A stretch of 64,000 nucleotides of DNA from Xiphias gladius (Eukaryota > Chordata > Actinopteri > Istiophoriformes > Xiphiidae), in contig NC_053417.1 in the NCBI RefSeq assembly GCF_016859285.1, positions 20,263,706 to 20,327,705 on the forward strand, read 5' to 3'. The translations under genes and the position numbers were made by a program. The notes beneath the pieces were generated by a model. It searched no databases, was not told the DNA's origin, and saw only the letters and a list, made by a program, of their open reading frames with translations. This document shows, piece by piece, positions 13,194 to 25,900 of this stretch; position 1 is the first letter of the stretch, and each line of letters starts with the position of its first letter.

Positions 13194-16022
13194 TCATGTC
13201 GACTCCAGCGTGTCCAGCTGGAAGACGTTGTGATTGGTTGGTGTGGTGAAGAAGAGCTGTTCCTCGCTGGTAGAACGGTTATCACAGGGACTGTGCAGCC
13301 CCAGCGTCCTCTCAAAGTCCAGGAGCTGACCCATGAAGTTGAAGTTTGGGGAAATGTTGGACTTCTTCCTCTTGACAAAGTCATAAGCGTCGTTGAGAGA
13401 AAGGTTGAGTCTCTGCATCAGGTAGGCAACAGTGACTGTCACTGAGCGACTGATGCCGGCCAAGCAGTGGACCAGGATGCCGCACTGCTTCGATCGAGCC
13501 TCATCTGGAGAGGAGAGGAGAACTACCGTCAGCAGAAAGTTAACATACCCTTGCAGTTTTCAGATTGTTCTAAATAATATTTTCATTGATTAATATTTTC
13601 CTGTACTAGAATGTTTAAGGGATATTTGAGGTTACCAATGTGATTCTGGCCCTTAGTTGACAGAAGTAACCCTGTCTTTGACACAACGATGGCAGCACAA
13701 GTTTCTGCTGTTGACTGAGAGGCTCGCTTCTTGTTATTACATTTTGATCTAGAAAACACTGTACCTAACATCCTGTTAGTTACAGAAATCAGCGAACAAC
13801 TGTCAACTTAACAACACTACACCTTATTTGTGATTCTGCAGTTGAACACAGCCCAAGAAGAGTGGAAACAGCATTTCCTTCCTCATTCTACCGCTATACC
13901 TCTTTGGAAACGTATTCATGATACACAACCTTGCTACCACCAAACAAGCACGTCAAAAGATGTGGTTTCAGGTGCAGTCGTGCTGAGAGACAGCGAATCA
14001 AAAGTGAAATATTAACATAATGTTTTGGTGCCATTAAAAAACAAAAACAAATCAGTCAATCAAGATTAATATGTTATTGCTCTGTTCAAAGAGCAATTCC
14101 ATGATACGGTTGTACAACAGCTGATAAAAGCCTACACAACTGGTAAGGGAGGAAAGGTTTTTTCACATCATGCACAATTTGCTAAGAAAATATTATGAAA
14201 ACTGTCACAAACACATTCACACTCCAGTTCAGCGAATGATTATTGTCAAGAAATTATGCAAAAGTATTGATTATTACATTATTATTATTAAACGTAATTA
14301 GGACACAGTGACTTAATGAATACTTTGGTTTAAGTCTCAAATGTCAAAAGGTTCCCAGCCCACATAGGGCTACTGTACAAGACACTCCTTGAGAAAGCAA
14401 CTAAACAAGAAACTAAACACATAAACGCACTACGACCAAATTTCTTATCTGAAAAGTGTGAGTGTGACTGTTAGCCAGTTATTGACCTACTCACCTATAA
14501 ATGATATGGCCTCTGGGAAGAACTGGGACAGGTTCTGACTCCAGTGGTCCGAAATGGGAATCTGTTTGTACCTGAAGTGGCCATCATGCTCAAACATGTT
14601 GGGGAGATTGGGTGTGACGTTCAGAATGTACTTGATGTTGTACTGGCCCAGCACGTCTAGGTTAGTGGAGTCTTTGGCGCAGCCCAGGTAAAGGTAGGGA
14701 AGGATCTGGACAGGGAAGGCAGGCTGATTGCTGGGGATGGGGCTCTCCTCGGGCTCCGTGGCACTGCTCGGTTCTCGATCGGACTCTCCATCGGAACAAT
14801 CTGAGCTGATCCGGAGATTTCCAAAACCCAGAACAGAGAGCGGAGGAGAGGAACTGGGACAGGAGCTATCAAGGAGGGTCTCACAGTGCTCTGGGTACTC
14901 TGTGTGGAACTTGACAAATCCACCTGGACAAGAGCCAGAACACAACATAAGAAAGTCACGTTTAGACGTTTAAATTATTTTTAAATAAAAAGGTCACCTC
15001 GTATCATTTTTTAAATGTTTTTTCATGATTTTAATGAAAAACGACTGTCGAGGATTGAGACAGAGTTGTAAAGAAGTAGCCCGAGTTCCCCCCAAAAAAA
15101 GATCATTCATGAAATGCACGCCTGTTCCTGCTAGAGCAAAACATGGCGCAGCCATTTTGGAATTTTAATTGAGTATTGACAACACACAAACTTTCTGAAC
15201 AAACCGCAAAACCCGCAACACGGGGCGAACGTTGGCGCTGAAGTAACGACGACGTCTGTAACGTTAGAACACGTCAATCTTCGGGACGAACGCGAACAGT
15301 CTCGCGGTTCAAATGGAAAAGCCTCGGCATTTTGGAAGTTTAAAAACCCCTTCCCGTTAAAACTTCTGCTCCACTTGGCAACGTCTCCTCCAAAAAGAAA
15401 TTGTTAGCTTTTCATTCGGTTGGTAAAGATGCTAGGCTTTACTAACACTGCGCCCAAACCGGCTGAATACCCGCAAACTACGAACATTTTAACGTTGGAA
15501 TTGTAACGTTTGAAGCGGCGTCTGTTAGACCGTCTCTTACGTTAGAAGCTCCATCGCAGACACACCACGGTTGACCAGCGTTATCTGTGTCTTACTTTGA
15601 AGCATAGCTAAATCGTATTCCCTTGGGTTCATTCGACAGCGAAACTCTTTACCTTCCAAGTAATACGCTTTGCAGCCGTCTTCCCACAGTTTTTGAAGAA
15701 GCAGACCCAAAACCGACGTCGGGGCTCCGCCGTCCTGCCAGCCCAAGGTGCACTCGTCGTAGAGAACGACCGTGTCCGTCTTGCACCGTCTTATGAACTT
15801 CTCCTTATCCTCGTGGTTGGGGATGATAGTCCGGATCGGTATGTTGCCCTTTTTGAACCTCCGGAGCATCAGCCCAGGTATGGCCAGGTTTATGGCGGTC
15901 TCTATGTGGGAGGACTCATAGAGCTCATGCGAGCGGCAGTCCAGCAGGAGCAGAGAGGTGCCTCCGGACTCTAGCTCGAGTTGCAGCCATTCCACGCTTT
16001 TGCTCGGCGTCACATTAGACAT
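13194..16022 (-). CDS. dusp7: Dual-specificity MAP kinase phosphatase 7
   Basis: Cytoplasmic phosphatase that removes phosphate from Thr and Tyr of activated ERK1/2, a feedback brake on growth-factor signalling. Three coding exons join in frame: 15653-16022, 14495-14923 and 13194-13504, 1110 nt, 369 residues. The N-terminal rhodanese-like domain carries the kinase-interaction motif ([10 protein letters not shown], about residues 51-60). The catalytic domain has [12 protein letters not shown] with the general-acid Asp, and the signature HCLAGISRS with nucleophile Cys280. The C-terminus DTLEST and the run [13 protein letters not shown] fit DUSP7 better than DUSP6. The start at 16022-16020 gives a shorter N-terminus than human DUSP7 (419 residues), which has an extra low-complexity leader. 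It lies downstream of alas1 on the same strand. Exon-intron structure (three coding exons) agrees with the DUSP6/7 family. Confidence 0.95.
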
Positions 16023-16250
16023 ATCGGACTCAATATCATACTACGTGCAGGCGCAAACACTCACTACATGGTCCGCCACACGACGACGAACTACATTGCA
16101 CCCGAAAGAGAGCCGCGTTCGACGTTGTCCCGCCAGTGCCTGGCGCTTCTGCTTGAGCGAAGAGATTTCCCCTTTTTCCCCCTCTTCTCTGGTTCCATCA
16201 GTCAGCGAGTCTGACCTGCCCCAGGGCTAATGGAGACCCATTTACACTTT
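16023..16250 (-). promoter_or_regulatory. dusp7: Probable dusp7 5' UTR and proximal promoter
   Basis: Sequence immediately upstream of the dusp7 ATG. It is CpG-richer than its surroundings and has no clear TATA box. The transcription start is not determined. Confidence 0.4.
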
Positions 16251-16380
16251 AGTGGACGAGATAACGAGTTTAAATGTGAATGTTTGAGAGCCAATAATCT
16301 CTTCATCAACTTCAACTATGCCACATCGTACCAGAGTCCTGAATGCATATTCTCGTTTGGCCATTCCGATGCATGGGAGG

Positions 16381-16383
16381 GTT

Positions 16384-16415
<32 letters not shown>

Positions 16416-16422
16416 TTCTTTT
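16381..16422. repeat. Poly(T) tract with few interruptions
   Basis: About 40 bases almost all T on the + strand, just upstream of the dusp7 promoter. Confidence 0.9.
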
Positions 16423-17834
16423 AGTTGACAGTAGAGCAACTCAAGAGGGTGGAGTTTATTCCTTCTGATTTAAAGTCATAGCAGAAATATCAAAAACTTT
16501 GGTAAATGAGTAGGTCTCCATGGGATAATTTTGTCAATGACAATTTTGTCGGTCACACTGACACCACTCTTCTTACCAAGTGTTTCTGATATAATGGCAG
16601 GTTTACACTGACTCTTAAGGGACTGTTATCACTAACAATAATTAAATGTGATTCCTACAATTTAGGTCTGTTGGAGGCCATGTATTTCCTGATGTGTCGC
16701 TTCATTATTCCTATGCGGGTACAAGGTGTGTCTTGAGTTAGTAACAGTAACAGTCATCTTGCATACTATTTGCATTGTTGTCACTTGCATGATACTTACT
16801 TTTCGGGGGGGGGGGGGAAATTCTTGTGACAGATGAGGTGAGATTGCATTATTGCACATAGTAATGCATTTTTTTCACAATAAAATTCCTTTGACCTAAG
16901 TGGATTTTTTTTAAGTGCTAGTGATACCCTTTTGAAACAGAAATCCTAGCTGGCACCGGCTACCATACATAACTATATACCTATATAGTATATACCTTCG
17001 TACAACAATACTAGTTGTATTACAACAACTATTAACTCAAGATTACCAATGCAATGCAATATTTACAATAAAATCACACCCTCCATTTAGAACACAAACA
17101 CTGACAAATGGGCTGAAGCCATTAGTTTTCTTCCTGGAGGAGGAAACTCTACTGTCCTTTCTTCAATCTGCACTCTGAGTTGCTGATGCAGTTTTTTTGC
17201 AGAATACCACCGGGAGATTTTATCACGGAAGTGTGTGTTTTATCTTTCATCATGATAATATTCATTATCAGACTGGACACTCCCCTGAAACTGCTCTCTT
17301 CCTCAATTTTCATTTTATTTCTGAGGTGAAGTGTGCCACGGAAGTCCCTTTTTCCTTCCCAAGCTATATAACATGGTGCCTGCAATAGGAAAATTACCAA
17401 GCATGGTGCTGTGCATTGGTGTCTTTTCTTAGAATGCAGCCACAACATTCCCATGGTTCACTACTGATGTGTATAATAATTCAAGACAATGGTGAATGGG
17501 GAGGAATAAGAGAGGGAGAGGCAGTGAGAAAGAGAGAGAGAGAGAGAGACAGAGAGAGAGAGATGCGTGCAGTGGGAATCCAGCCATGCAACTCATCTGT
17601 TGGCACACGTGAGTTGGGGAGCCACAGATGTGCAGAGCATCAGGATTAACACAGAATGAGGAATATAGCTAAACCTGCTCACACACTAACATACACATAC
17701 GAATGCTCTCAACCACAGTCAGATCAGACATACAACGCCATAGCACCATATCATCTATAGCACTATAGCACAACACCATTTCAGTACCTGCATCAAACAG
17801 CCAACCACAACATGATGTCAAGGGTTTGAAAACC

Positions 17835-17835
<1 letters not shown>

Positions 17836-17901
<66 letters not shown>
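17836..17901. repeat. (CA)n microsatellite
   Basis: Pure CA dinucleotide run of about 65 bases. Confidence 0.95.
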
Positions 17902-17903
<2 letters not shown>

Positions 17904-19245
17904 CCTGTTGCCCCTCATGCCCACATGATTGCAGTTTCAGTTGAACTCTCCTCCAGGAAGTGTAGTGCTGTTGGACCTGCCCTCAGACATTCTGCATGAG
18001 GGTCTGAGCAGCCTGCATCTACAAAAGACAGTGATGGATGAGGAAAATAATGTGTGACATTTTTATGGGGTCAAACAACAGACAAAGGAGTCTTTCGTCC
18101 CAACAACACCTGTCTAGCTTTTTGTAGACTCACTGAATTTACTGTATATGGTGCAAGACTTGGTTTAGGGGAAAGGATTACCTTGTTTGTCAATCAAATC
18201 TAAGAACAACAAGGAGCTTACGTGTAAGACCTTCTGTATAATGAGTATGTCTCAAAATTTAAATTTAAAGTCAAAATCACCTAAATCAACAGAAAATGCC
18301 ACAAGAGTATTACATTAAAATACAGAACATCAAAGAATGATACTCTGAGCTGGCTGTACTTGCATGATAGTGGTGGTCACCTGACTGCTCCACTTCCACC
18401 GACACTATACACGTTACATAATGTGCTCCAAACGTGAGCTCTTGGTAATTCTCTCAGAAGAAAGACAGAAAGGTCTTTGGTTTACAGAGTCCCAGGTTTT
18501 GCATGTCATGTGCTGCTTTGAGGGTTTCACGCGTACCCGGCGGGCACACAAACACACTCCTGTCATGTGCAGATGTACGGTGGGAAGTATTCAAAGAGGA
18601 GACAGATGGGAGGCAAGCTTCCTCTCCATTGATGTTTCTCTGCATGTGGGAGGAAAGGGATTTTTATTGAGCTAATTTTATCTAAACATGGTGATCACAG
18701 GCCACAGGGTAGAAGATGTATAAAGTCAATGAAAGCGTTCTCAATATCTTGTATGAAAAAGGTACATAACCAGGTTGCCACATTAATGGCAGATAAATCT
18801 GACAGTTCAGTTGACGTAAAAATGCTCCATAACATCTGATTTTGCATGTGTGCTACACTGACACACGCTGTGAGGCAGATAGAAGTGTATTTGCTACATT
18901 TTATTACAACCAAAGTGATCTCTCGTGTTATCTCGCTGGGAAACACAATATCCTGTTCGCTGCTGATACCATCTAGTGGTTCATCACGAGAGCTGCTGCA
19001 CCGGCTATGACTCATCTGCAAAGGGAGGAGGTGTGTGACGCCACGGCCTCGCAGCTGCAAATAGGGGACCGTGGAAGCCTCCATGTGGTGAAACCAAGAA
19101 TGCCATCAAATGCATCTCATGAATGAAAACCAGATGACAACAAATCTGCCTTTAAGCTGATTATACATGGACAGCACTACTTGATACATCTCTGTCTTTT
19201 TGCTGAAATCAGAAGGCTTTTCGATACGGAAATCAAAACAGTACA

Positions 19246-19325
19246 ATACACCAACCAACCAAAACATTAAAACCGGTTAGTGGTTTTAATGTTGTGGTTT
19301 TAATGTTGTGGCTGATTGGTGTATA
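19246..19325. mobile_element. Short inverted-repeat element (MITE-like or solo terminal repeat)
   Basis: Left arm 19246-19274 and right arm 19297-19325 are inverted copies matching at about 26 of 29 positions. Both carry AACATTAAAACC and end in ATACACCAA. The right arm also contains a second direct copy of GTGGTTTTAATGTT. The arm resembles a terminus common in fish genomes, from memory; the autonomous parent is not identified. Confidence 0.55.
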
Positions 19326-20470
19326 GTTAACAACATGGTACATTTTTGAAACGGTAAATCTACTTATTGCAGTTCACTATTTATTTTTTTGCGAAATTTT
19401 TAAGATTACATGACATGAATCCTACAGCACCGTCGACCTAAGCAACAAGCTGCTCCTTCACCTTGCAACTGACTTTTGCGGGACATATCTACAGAGAGAA
19501 GCAGAGATGCAGTGTCACATTCCACAACATGTTATGGCAGATAATCTTTTTTACCAGGAGCACTGCATGCAATGAAATAGTTCGCATATACAAGTATGCG
19601 CATCGAATATCCTGGGTGTCATCATAAATGTACAAGATAAAAACTGTATGAGTCCACAAAGTCATCGTTGCACCATATTAGTAATCTGCGATAATGTGCA
19701 ATTACTGTATAACTGGGTATGAGAGCGTGGGGGAAGTTTCCTACCATCTGTTATCTCAGCCACTTCATACTTGAAGATTATTCTAGCATTAAATGTTCAG
19801 ATAGGTTATTCAGATTAGACCTCATATTGTGCGACACAGAATATGTACATATGCAGCAAATAAGTAGGAAACTTTCACCCCTGTACGTTCTTTAAGGTGA
19901 TATATGCAAGTAAATCTGCAGTTATGATAGCTTTCGGTACAGATCATTTCAGGTCAGAGCTTTACTATTCCGTGAGAGAATTTTTTTTTTTTTTTTTTTT
20001 TACAGAGAGAATTTTTTTTTTTTTTTTAGCAAGGACTCACAAAAAAACAATAAAAACACAACTTAACAATACATGATTTTTCTCTGCTGATGGTTGCTAC
20101 AAATACAACAGTTTAACAGCCAATGGGAGTTAGAAAACATTAATTTAACCTTTAGATGCTCTGAAACCTAGTCATGTATGAAAAGCCTTGGTCAAATGTC
20201 ATAAATGCTTAGCCTTTTGAAATTATTTTTAGCTAACTGCCGACTGGCCAGTTGGTTGACTCATTAATAATGACACACGTGACACATGAATGTGTCACAT
20301 ATGGCTGTATTAATAACCTTTATGACGGAAATTATGTTTAATTTTTGCTCTGTGTATCAAGAAGTGTTGGTTTAATGCTTCAGTGAAAACCACGTTTTCA
20401 CGTGAGTGAAACGATTTCATTTATAAATCCTAGTCAACGTTTAAAAAGGAGAACAGACGAGTAAATGAAC

Positions 20471-20581
20471 GCTTTACCACACATTTATTGGTGACATAGA
20501 ACATTTTACATGCAGTGATATATTTAATATAAATAAATTAAACAGCTTAAATGGAACTCAGATTTAGTGTATGACTTGATA
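20471..20581 (-). other. alas1: alas1 3' UTR with poly(A) signal
   Basis: Directly follows the alas1 stop. A minus-strand AATAAA (plus-strand TTTATT, 20484-20489) lies about 95 bases past the stop, implying a short 3' UTR. Confidence 0.55.
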
Positions 20582-23500
20582 TCAGGCCACAGCTGATATC
20601 ATGTGACTGAGGCCTGTGAAATAGGACTTCTCCCTCTCGCTCATCAGCTCGAAGTGAAGAGGCTGCTGGCAGAAGTTGCACTCCGCTGAGGAGTGCGGCC
20701 TCAGCTCTAAACCCACCTCTGTCCACGTCTTCACCAGCCGTTCTGTGGAGATGAAGCCCAACACACACAGGTGAGGATACAACCATCATTGCCATAAATT
20801 ATGGATGTTGGAAATGCCTAAAAGCAAGTCAAAATTTATCAGTATATGATAATAGTGATAAACAGTATACTGGGGTTTGGAAAAAAAAACCTCTCCTTGC
20901 ACTTACCAGACGTCTGTGTTACAATTTTAGCCCGCCAAGAATTTTTTCTTAAGCAGGGTCAAAAACCTGAAGAGACTGTAACTCATGCATTTCATCATCT
21001 TTGTTAATAATGATGAAGTTGATTTTAATTATAACTACATTTAGTCCCCTATTCCTTCAAATGAAGATTTTACATTGCCCGTGCATTTTATATACCAAGG
21101 ATTGCTTCACCCAGCGAAAAAGTACTTTATAAGGCAGGGTACGTGGGATAAGCACATTTATGGTGCACATACCAACAAAGTACTCCATCATCTGCGGAGT
21201 GTGGTGCGGTGTGGGGGCGATGCGCAGGAGCTCCTCTCCTTTAGCCACAGTGGGGTAGTTGATTGCCTGGACGTAGATGTTGTAACGAGACATCATGATA
21301 TCACAGATCTCAGTGTTCTTCTCTGCATCTGCAACCTTCCAAACAGATAGACCATGTGTCAGATTCCCGCTTCAAAGTGTCCGTAAACATGACATCTTTC
21401 GGTCAATACACCAAGCACCAAATGGACAGCCACGGTAGCAGGGGTCGCCTGGAGGTTACAGAAAAACTGTCCAGTTAGTGGTCAGTCCCTCCACCAGCAT
21501 CAGTAATGGAGAGCATGTTATATCTAGACCTGCTAAGTCAAAGGCAACCGGGCTTACTGTAGATCCAAAGATACACTCAGTTTATTAGGTACACATTCAC
21601 GAGGATTTATTGAAGAACTGTTGTATTTGACTGTATTAGTCTTAGCTAAGTGTACCTAATAAAATACCACGACCTGGACAGCGGGGAATTTTGACAGACA
21701 GATAAATTTTTTATTTTCTTACTCGGACAGGAATAATGTGGCTTGGGCAGTGGACAACCGGAAGGCCCGAGTCCATCAGCATCTGTCGGAGCAGCTTGAC
21801 GCTCCTCTGATGTTTCCTCCTGAGCATCTGGCCCTCTTCACTTTTCAGGATCTTGATGGATTCCTTTGCCCCTGCGAGCAGCATGGGGGGCAGGGAAGTG
21901 GTGAAGATGAAGCCTGCAGCGTAGGAGCGTACTGTGTCCACCAGAGCGCTGGTGCTGGCGATGTAACCGCCCACGCAGCCGAATGCCTTGCCTGGAAACC
22001 AAGCCTATAACAAGTCAGAGAGGCACATATGCAACAGACAAGAATGTTATGAAATGTTTCCCATCATGAGTGAGACTTTTACTTACCAAGGGTACCAGAG
22101 ATGATGTCCATCTTGTGCATGACTCTGTCTCTGTCCCCGATCCCTCCTCCTCTGGGCCCATACAACCCCACAGCATGCACTTCATCCACAAAGGTAAGAG
22201 CACCAAACTCGTGGGCAACGTTACACATTTCTTCTAGTGGACATACAGCCCCTGTAGAGAGCACAGCGTTCATTAGATTATCTTCATTTTTATGACTTCT
22301 GATCAAAATTAAAATACAAATCTTTTTTTAAATCTTTATATATAATTACATGTAGGGTTGTGATGCTTGCTTTGTAATGCATTTTTATTGTTAGCTTAGG
22401 AAAATCTTCCTTTTTAATTAAAATTTTTGTGTATACACAATCATTTACACACTTTTTAGTAAATTAGATAACAGACAATAACACTGAATGCTATAAAATC
22501 CTTGATGTCCTCATTTTCCTTCTACAATGTATTAAAACATATATGTTAGGAATAAATAAATAATAAGAACCCTATACCCTATTAAATAAGCTGATACTTC
22601 AGTGGCAGGGCTGTGTACTTACCGTCCATTGAATGCACTGTCTCAAATGCAACAATCTTTGGAGTTGATGGATCAGACTTCTCAAGCAGTTCTTGTAAGT
22701 GGCTGACGTCATTGTGACGGAAAATAAACTTCTTGACCCCACTGTTTCTTATACCCTGAATCATTGAGGCATGGTTGCCAGCGTCAGAGTAGATTTCACA
22801 GCCTAGAGGGGTAAACAAAAGACAGAACATGTTAACCCTTAAAATGCCGGCTATAAATTTCAATCTAAGACAGATTCAATTCCATCGCGTTAAAATATTT
22901 CCAACCTCTATCTAATGTACCTGGTAGCATTTTTGCCAGAGTAAACAGTGTGGAGTCATTGGCTACAAAGCAAGAGGTGAACAGCAGTGCAGCATCCTTG
23001 CTGTGCAGGTCAGCTAGCTCCTGTTCAAGTTCCACGTGGAATTTGCTCGTCCCTGAAATGTTTCGTGTGCCTCCTGCACCAGTACCATGCTTTCGTACAG
23101 TCTCGCTTGAAGGAAGAAAAAGGTAAAGAGTTTACTTTGTTGAAACCAGCTTCGTTTCGTATTTGACGACACTAACTGGGGTTATTAGCGATCGATGACT
23201 TCTGAGCCTACTTACATGGTGGCCTGGGTGACTCTGGGGTGACGGCTCATGCCAAGGTAGTCGTTGCTGCACCACACAGACACGTCCCTCTTTGCATGAA
23301 AAGACTCTGAGTAGTCATCGGCCATTGGGAACGAGGAGGCCCGCCTGTTCACTGTCTTAAAAACCCTGTACGAATGATCTGTCTTCTTGCTTTCAATCTT
23401 CTTTTCAAAAAACTTGTCGTACTGGAAGGTGCCAACTGATGGAGGGAAATGAGCGGAGGGTTTTATAAGCCTCAAAAAATCTCATATACCTTTTGTGAAT

Positions 23501-24362
23501 TATTGCTCGTTGGGATAAATCCAAGGCTTCCTTACCTTCAGGCAGATGTTCCTTTAACAGGTGAGACACTGTGGAAGATACTGGTATCAAAAGGCTTTGC
23601 GGTGTCCCTGTGTTGGCTTTGTCTGCCTCGATAAGATCCGAAACCGATAAATCCACACCGGTTTTCCCTGATCAAAATAAGGGGCACACTGTTAATAATC
23701 TCTAACTCTATCCATGACATTCCTTTGCTGTGCACTTTAAATATCATTAGAGTGTGTATGCTTAAAACAGTGACCTTTCACAATTTACATAACTGACTTA
23801 CTGTACAGTTATCCAATTATGGGTGTGGCTGTGCAATTGCTTACCTGTGCAGAAAGAATGCATCTCCCGGACGTCCTCCTGTAGCTCCATGCTTGCCTCT
23901 CTTACTACCCTGTTGTTTTTCTGCATCATCTCTGCAGCCAGGAAAGGGCATTTAGAGCCTCCAGCCTGGGCAGCAGGTGGCAAGGTGCGTCCTGGAGGCG
24001 ACTTGACCTCATGCTTTTTACCTACAGAACACAGGATTAAATTTCTAAATTATAACCAGTCTATAAAATTTAAAAAAAAGGATCATGTGCATTTAAAGAA
24101 CCATTAATTGTATTGGGCTAACAGTTAATCATATGTAATAGGGTGCATTATCATGTTCGCCTCACAACTGACCATCGGTTGTTGATGCGCCTTTGGACAC
24201 AGAAGTTGAAGAGGACAGAGCTCTGGCCAGAGGTCTGGAGGCCAGGTTCATCATCACAGGGCACTTTTGGGCATAGCTCACCAGTGACGACTTCCCAGCC
24301 AGCTGCAGGTAAACACTGGGAACAACGGTAAGGAAAGGGCACCGACGGATCACTGCGTCCAT
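20582..24362 (-). CDS. alas1: 5-aminolevulinate synthase 1, mitochondrial (housekeeping form)
   Basis: First and rate-limiting enzyme of haem synthesis: condenses glycine and succinyl-CoA to 5-aminolevulinate in the mitochondrial matrix, using pyridoxal phosphate. Ten coding exons join in frame: 24173-24362, 23845-24021, 23536-23667, 23216-23435, 22921-23105, 22623-22802, 22087-22251, 21723-21991, 21173-21335 and 20582-20742; 1842 nt, 613 residues (human ALAS1 640). The N-terminus [11 protein letters not shown] begins a targeting region with three Cys-Pro haem regulatory motifs (C8, C34, C88), used in the family for haem-dependent import block and turnover. The core has [14 protein letters not shown], the glycine-rich [20 protein letters not shown] and the PLP lysine K418 in SGTLGKAFG. 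The C-terminus [15 protein letters not shown] is ALAS1-like. No iron-responsive element is seen, which agrees with ALAS1 rather than erythroid ALAS2. A small inverted-repeat element sits in the intron at 21336-21722. Confidence 0.97.
21581..21663. mobile_element. Small inverted-repeat element inside an alas1 intron
   Basis: A perfect 14-base inverted repeat, TTTATTAGGTACAC at 21581-21594 and its complement at 21650-21663, bounds 55 bases. The ends resemble a terminus abundant in fish genomes (from memory). No coding content; probably a MITE-like remnant. Confidence 0.6.
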
Positions 24363-25700
24363 AGGAGATACTCTTGACCTAAATGGGAAGGGGGAGGGCA
24401 TTAAAAATGTGTCAAGATAGTTTTCCCGTGAATTTTCAAGGCTTCAACTACAGATATTCCATAAAGTTCAGATATGGGAATACAAGCTGCTCCCGGCTCC
24501 TTTTGACAAACATTATTAAACAACAAATAAAGACAGATATCATGGGCAGTGTGATAAAGAAACTTAACTGAATAAATAATCCAATTAAAAAGGTACCACT
24601 TCAATGTGAAGAGATTTAGCTGTTCTTGTAGCATTTAAGAATATCTTCTACCAAAATTGATCCCATAAAAATGTCGCCTTTATCTGCCTTTCTCTCAGAT
24701 GTCACCTAGTGCCACCCAGTAAATTTATACCTGAACACATCCCAGTCCACCTTGGTGTAACAGATCAAAAATGCCTTGCGAAACATGACTGATTCCACAC
24801 TAATCTATGACCAGTGAGAGAGAATGTTATGTTCGGAGCCCGAGAGACTGCTTTCATTCGCTCTGCTCTATGGTCAGCTGTCGTTGACAAGCGGAAAAGG
24901 GAAGGCCTCTCAAGGACCAGTCCTCCTACTACGGCTGCATGGTCTTGCCTGAGACGGAGGGGAAAAGGAGCCATCTGGCTGCCACTGATGAAAAAGACGC
25001 ATTGACTGCAACAGACTCAGCCCACACCATCCCATATATTACAAAACAGGGGCCTGGTCTCTGGTGCAGGTCATGAAATCATAAAAAGATCATAAAAAGT
25101 CAAAATTTAGTGCCATGTATTCTGGTCTCTCCTCTGTACTGTCAAAGTTACCAATGAATGAATAATAACTGACCTTGACCCAGAATTAACTAATAAGATC
25201 ACAGAAAAAAAAACAGCAGCTCTCAGATCTAGATGGAAGCCGAACTTAACTTTACACAACTTTCATTTACTATACAGTGTTTCACTCATTCCAATAATTA
25301 TTATCACAGCATCGACAATGTTATCAATTAAACCACGATTTAATTTGAAAACTGGCATTAACAGACAGAATTTTTAATAGAGCCGAAAACAACTGTATCC
25401 AGCTGCTTTTAAACTCACTTATTCTCTGCTGGCTTTTAGTCGAGACTGATACGGCAACATCTTAAAGTTGCAAGATGAAGGAAGAAATTCACATCGGAAA
25501 TGAAAAGGTTTTTCGTTTTTTTTTTTTTTTAAAAAAAAAGATCAGTTTGAATCAATATCAGCTCATCAAGCCATGGAAAAAAAATTGATGGCAGAAAAAA
25601 AGGAAAGAGAAAACAGTATAGTAGCTAATCTCCAACCAGCTGTAGAGGAGAATGGACCGCATGCTATACTCTCTCATACAGTGCCTGTCTTTACCCACCT

Positions 25701-25800
25701 GGATGATCTTTTCTTTTTCTTTTTTTTTTAATTGTAACGGTGCTCGGTCTCGCGTCCCTCGGTCCCTTCGTAGACTCGTCCGCTTTCCGGTTGAAAACTC
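25701..25800 (-). other. alas1: Probable non-coding first exon (5' UTR) of alas1
   Basis: A good minus-strand donor, CATCCAG then GTGGGT, lies near 25702. The first coding exon has a matching acceptor about 16 bases upstream of the ATG (near 24378). A non-coding first exon fits the family. The 5' limit is a guess. Confidence 0.5.
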
Positions 25801-25829
25801 CAGCCGCTGAAATTACAACACTTTCGGTC

Positions 25830-25900
25830 ACTGCGGTGACGTAGCGGCAGCATGTTGCACAAGCGCAGAGCCACGCCCCCCACCGACGGTTACGTAATAA
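25830..25900 (-). promoter_or_regulatory. alas1: Probable alas1 promoter with bZIP and GC-box motifs
   Basis: A CRE-like GTGACGTA at 25836-25843, a GC/CACC box CCACGCCCC at 25871-25879 and a full palindrome TTACGTAA at 25890-25897 lie just upstream of the inferred first exon. TTACGTAA is the optimal site for PAR-bZIP factors (DBP, TEF, HLF) and also fits C/EBP-like factors. Mammalian ALAS1 is known to respond to cAMP and to circadian PAR-bZIP input, so the motif set is plausible. Function here is inferred. Confidence 0.45.

Larger units (their letters stand above)
16251..20470. other. Intergenic region between dusp7 and alas1
   Basis: No conserved exon seen. It holds a T-rich tract (16381-16422), a GA-rich run near 17530-17560, a CA microsatellite (17836-17901), a short palindromic element (19246-19325) and two T runs near 19980-20030. 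Confidence 0.5.

Noticed and set aside
13139-13445. Overlapping frames opposite and offset to dusp7 exon 3
   Set aside because: They are shadows of the conserved catalytic exon, which alone keeps the phosphatase motifs.
25701-25830. Iron-responsive element in the alas1 5' UTR
   Set aside because: No CAGTGN loop with a flanking stem was seen, and the protein is ALAS1-like; this element is typical of ALAS2.
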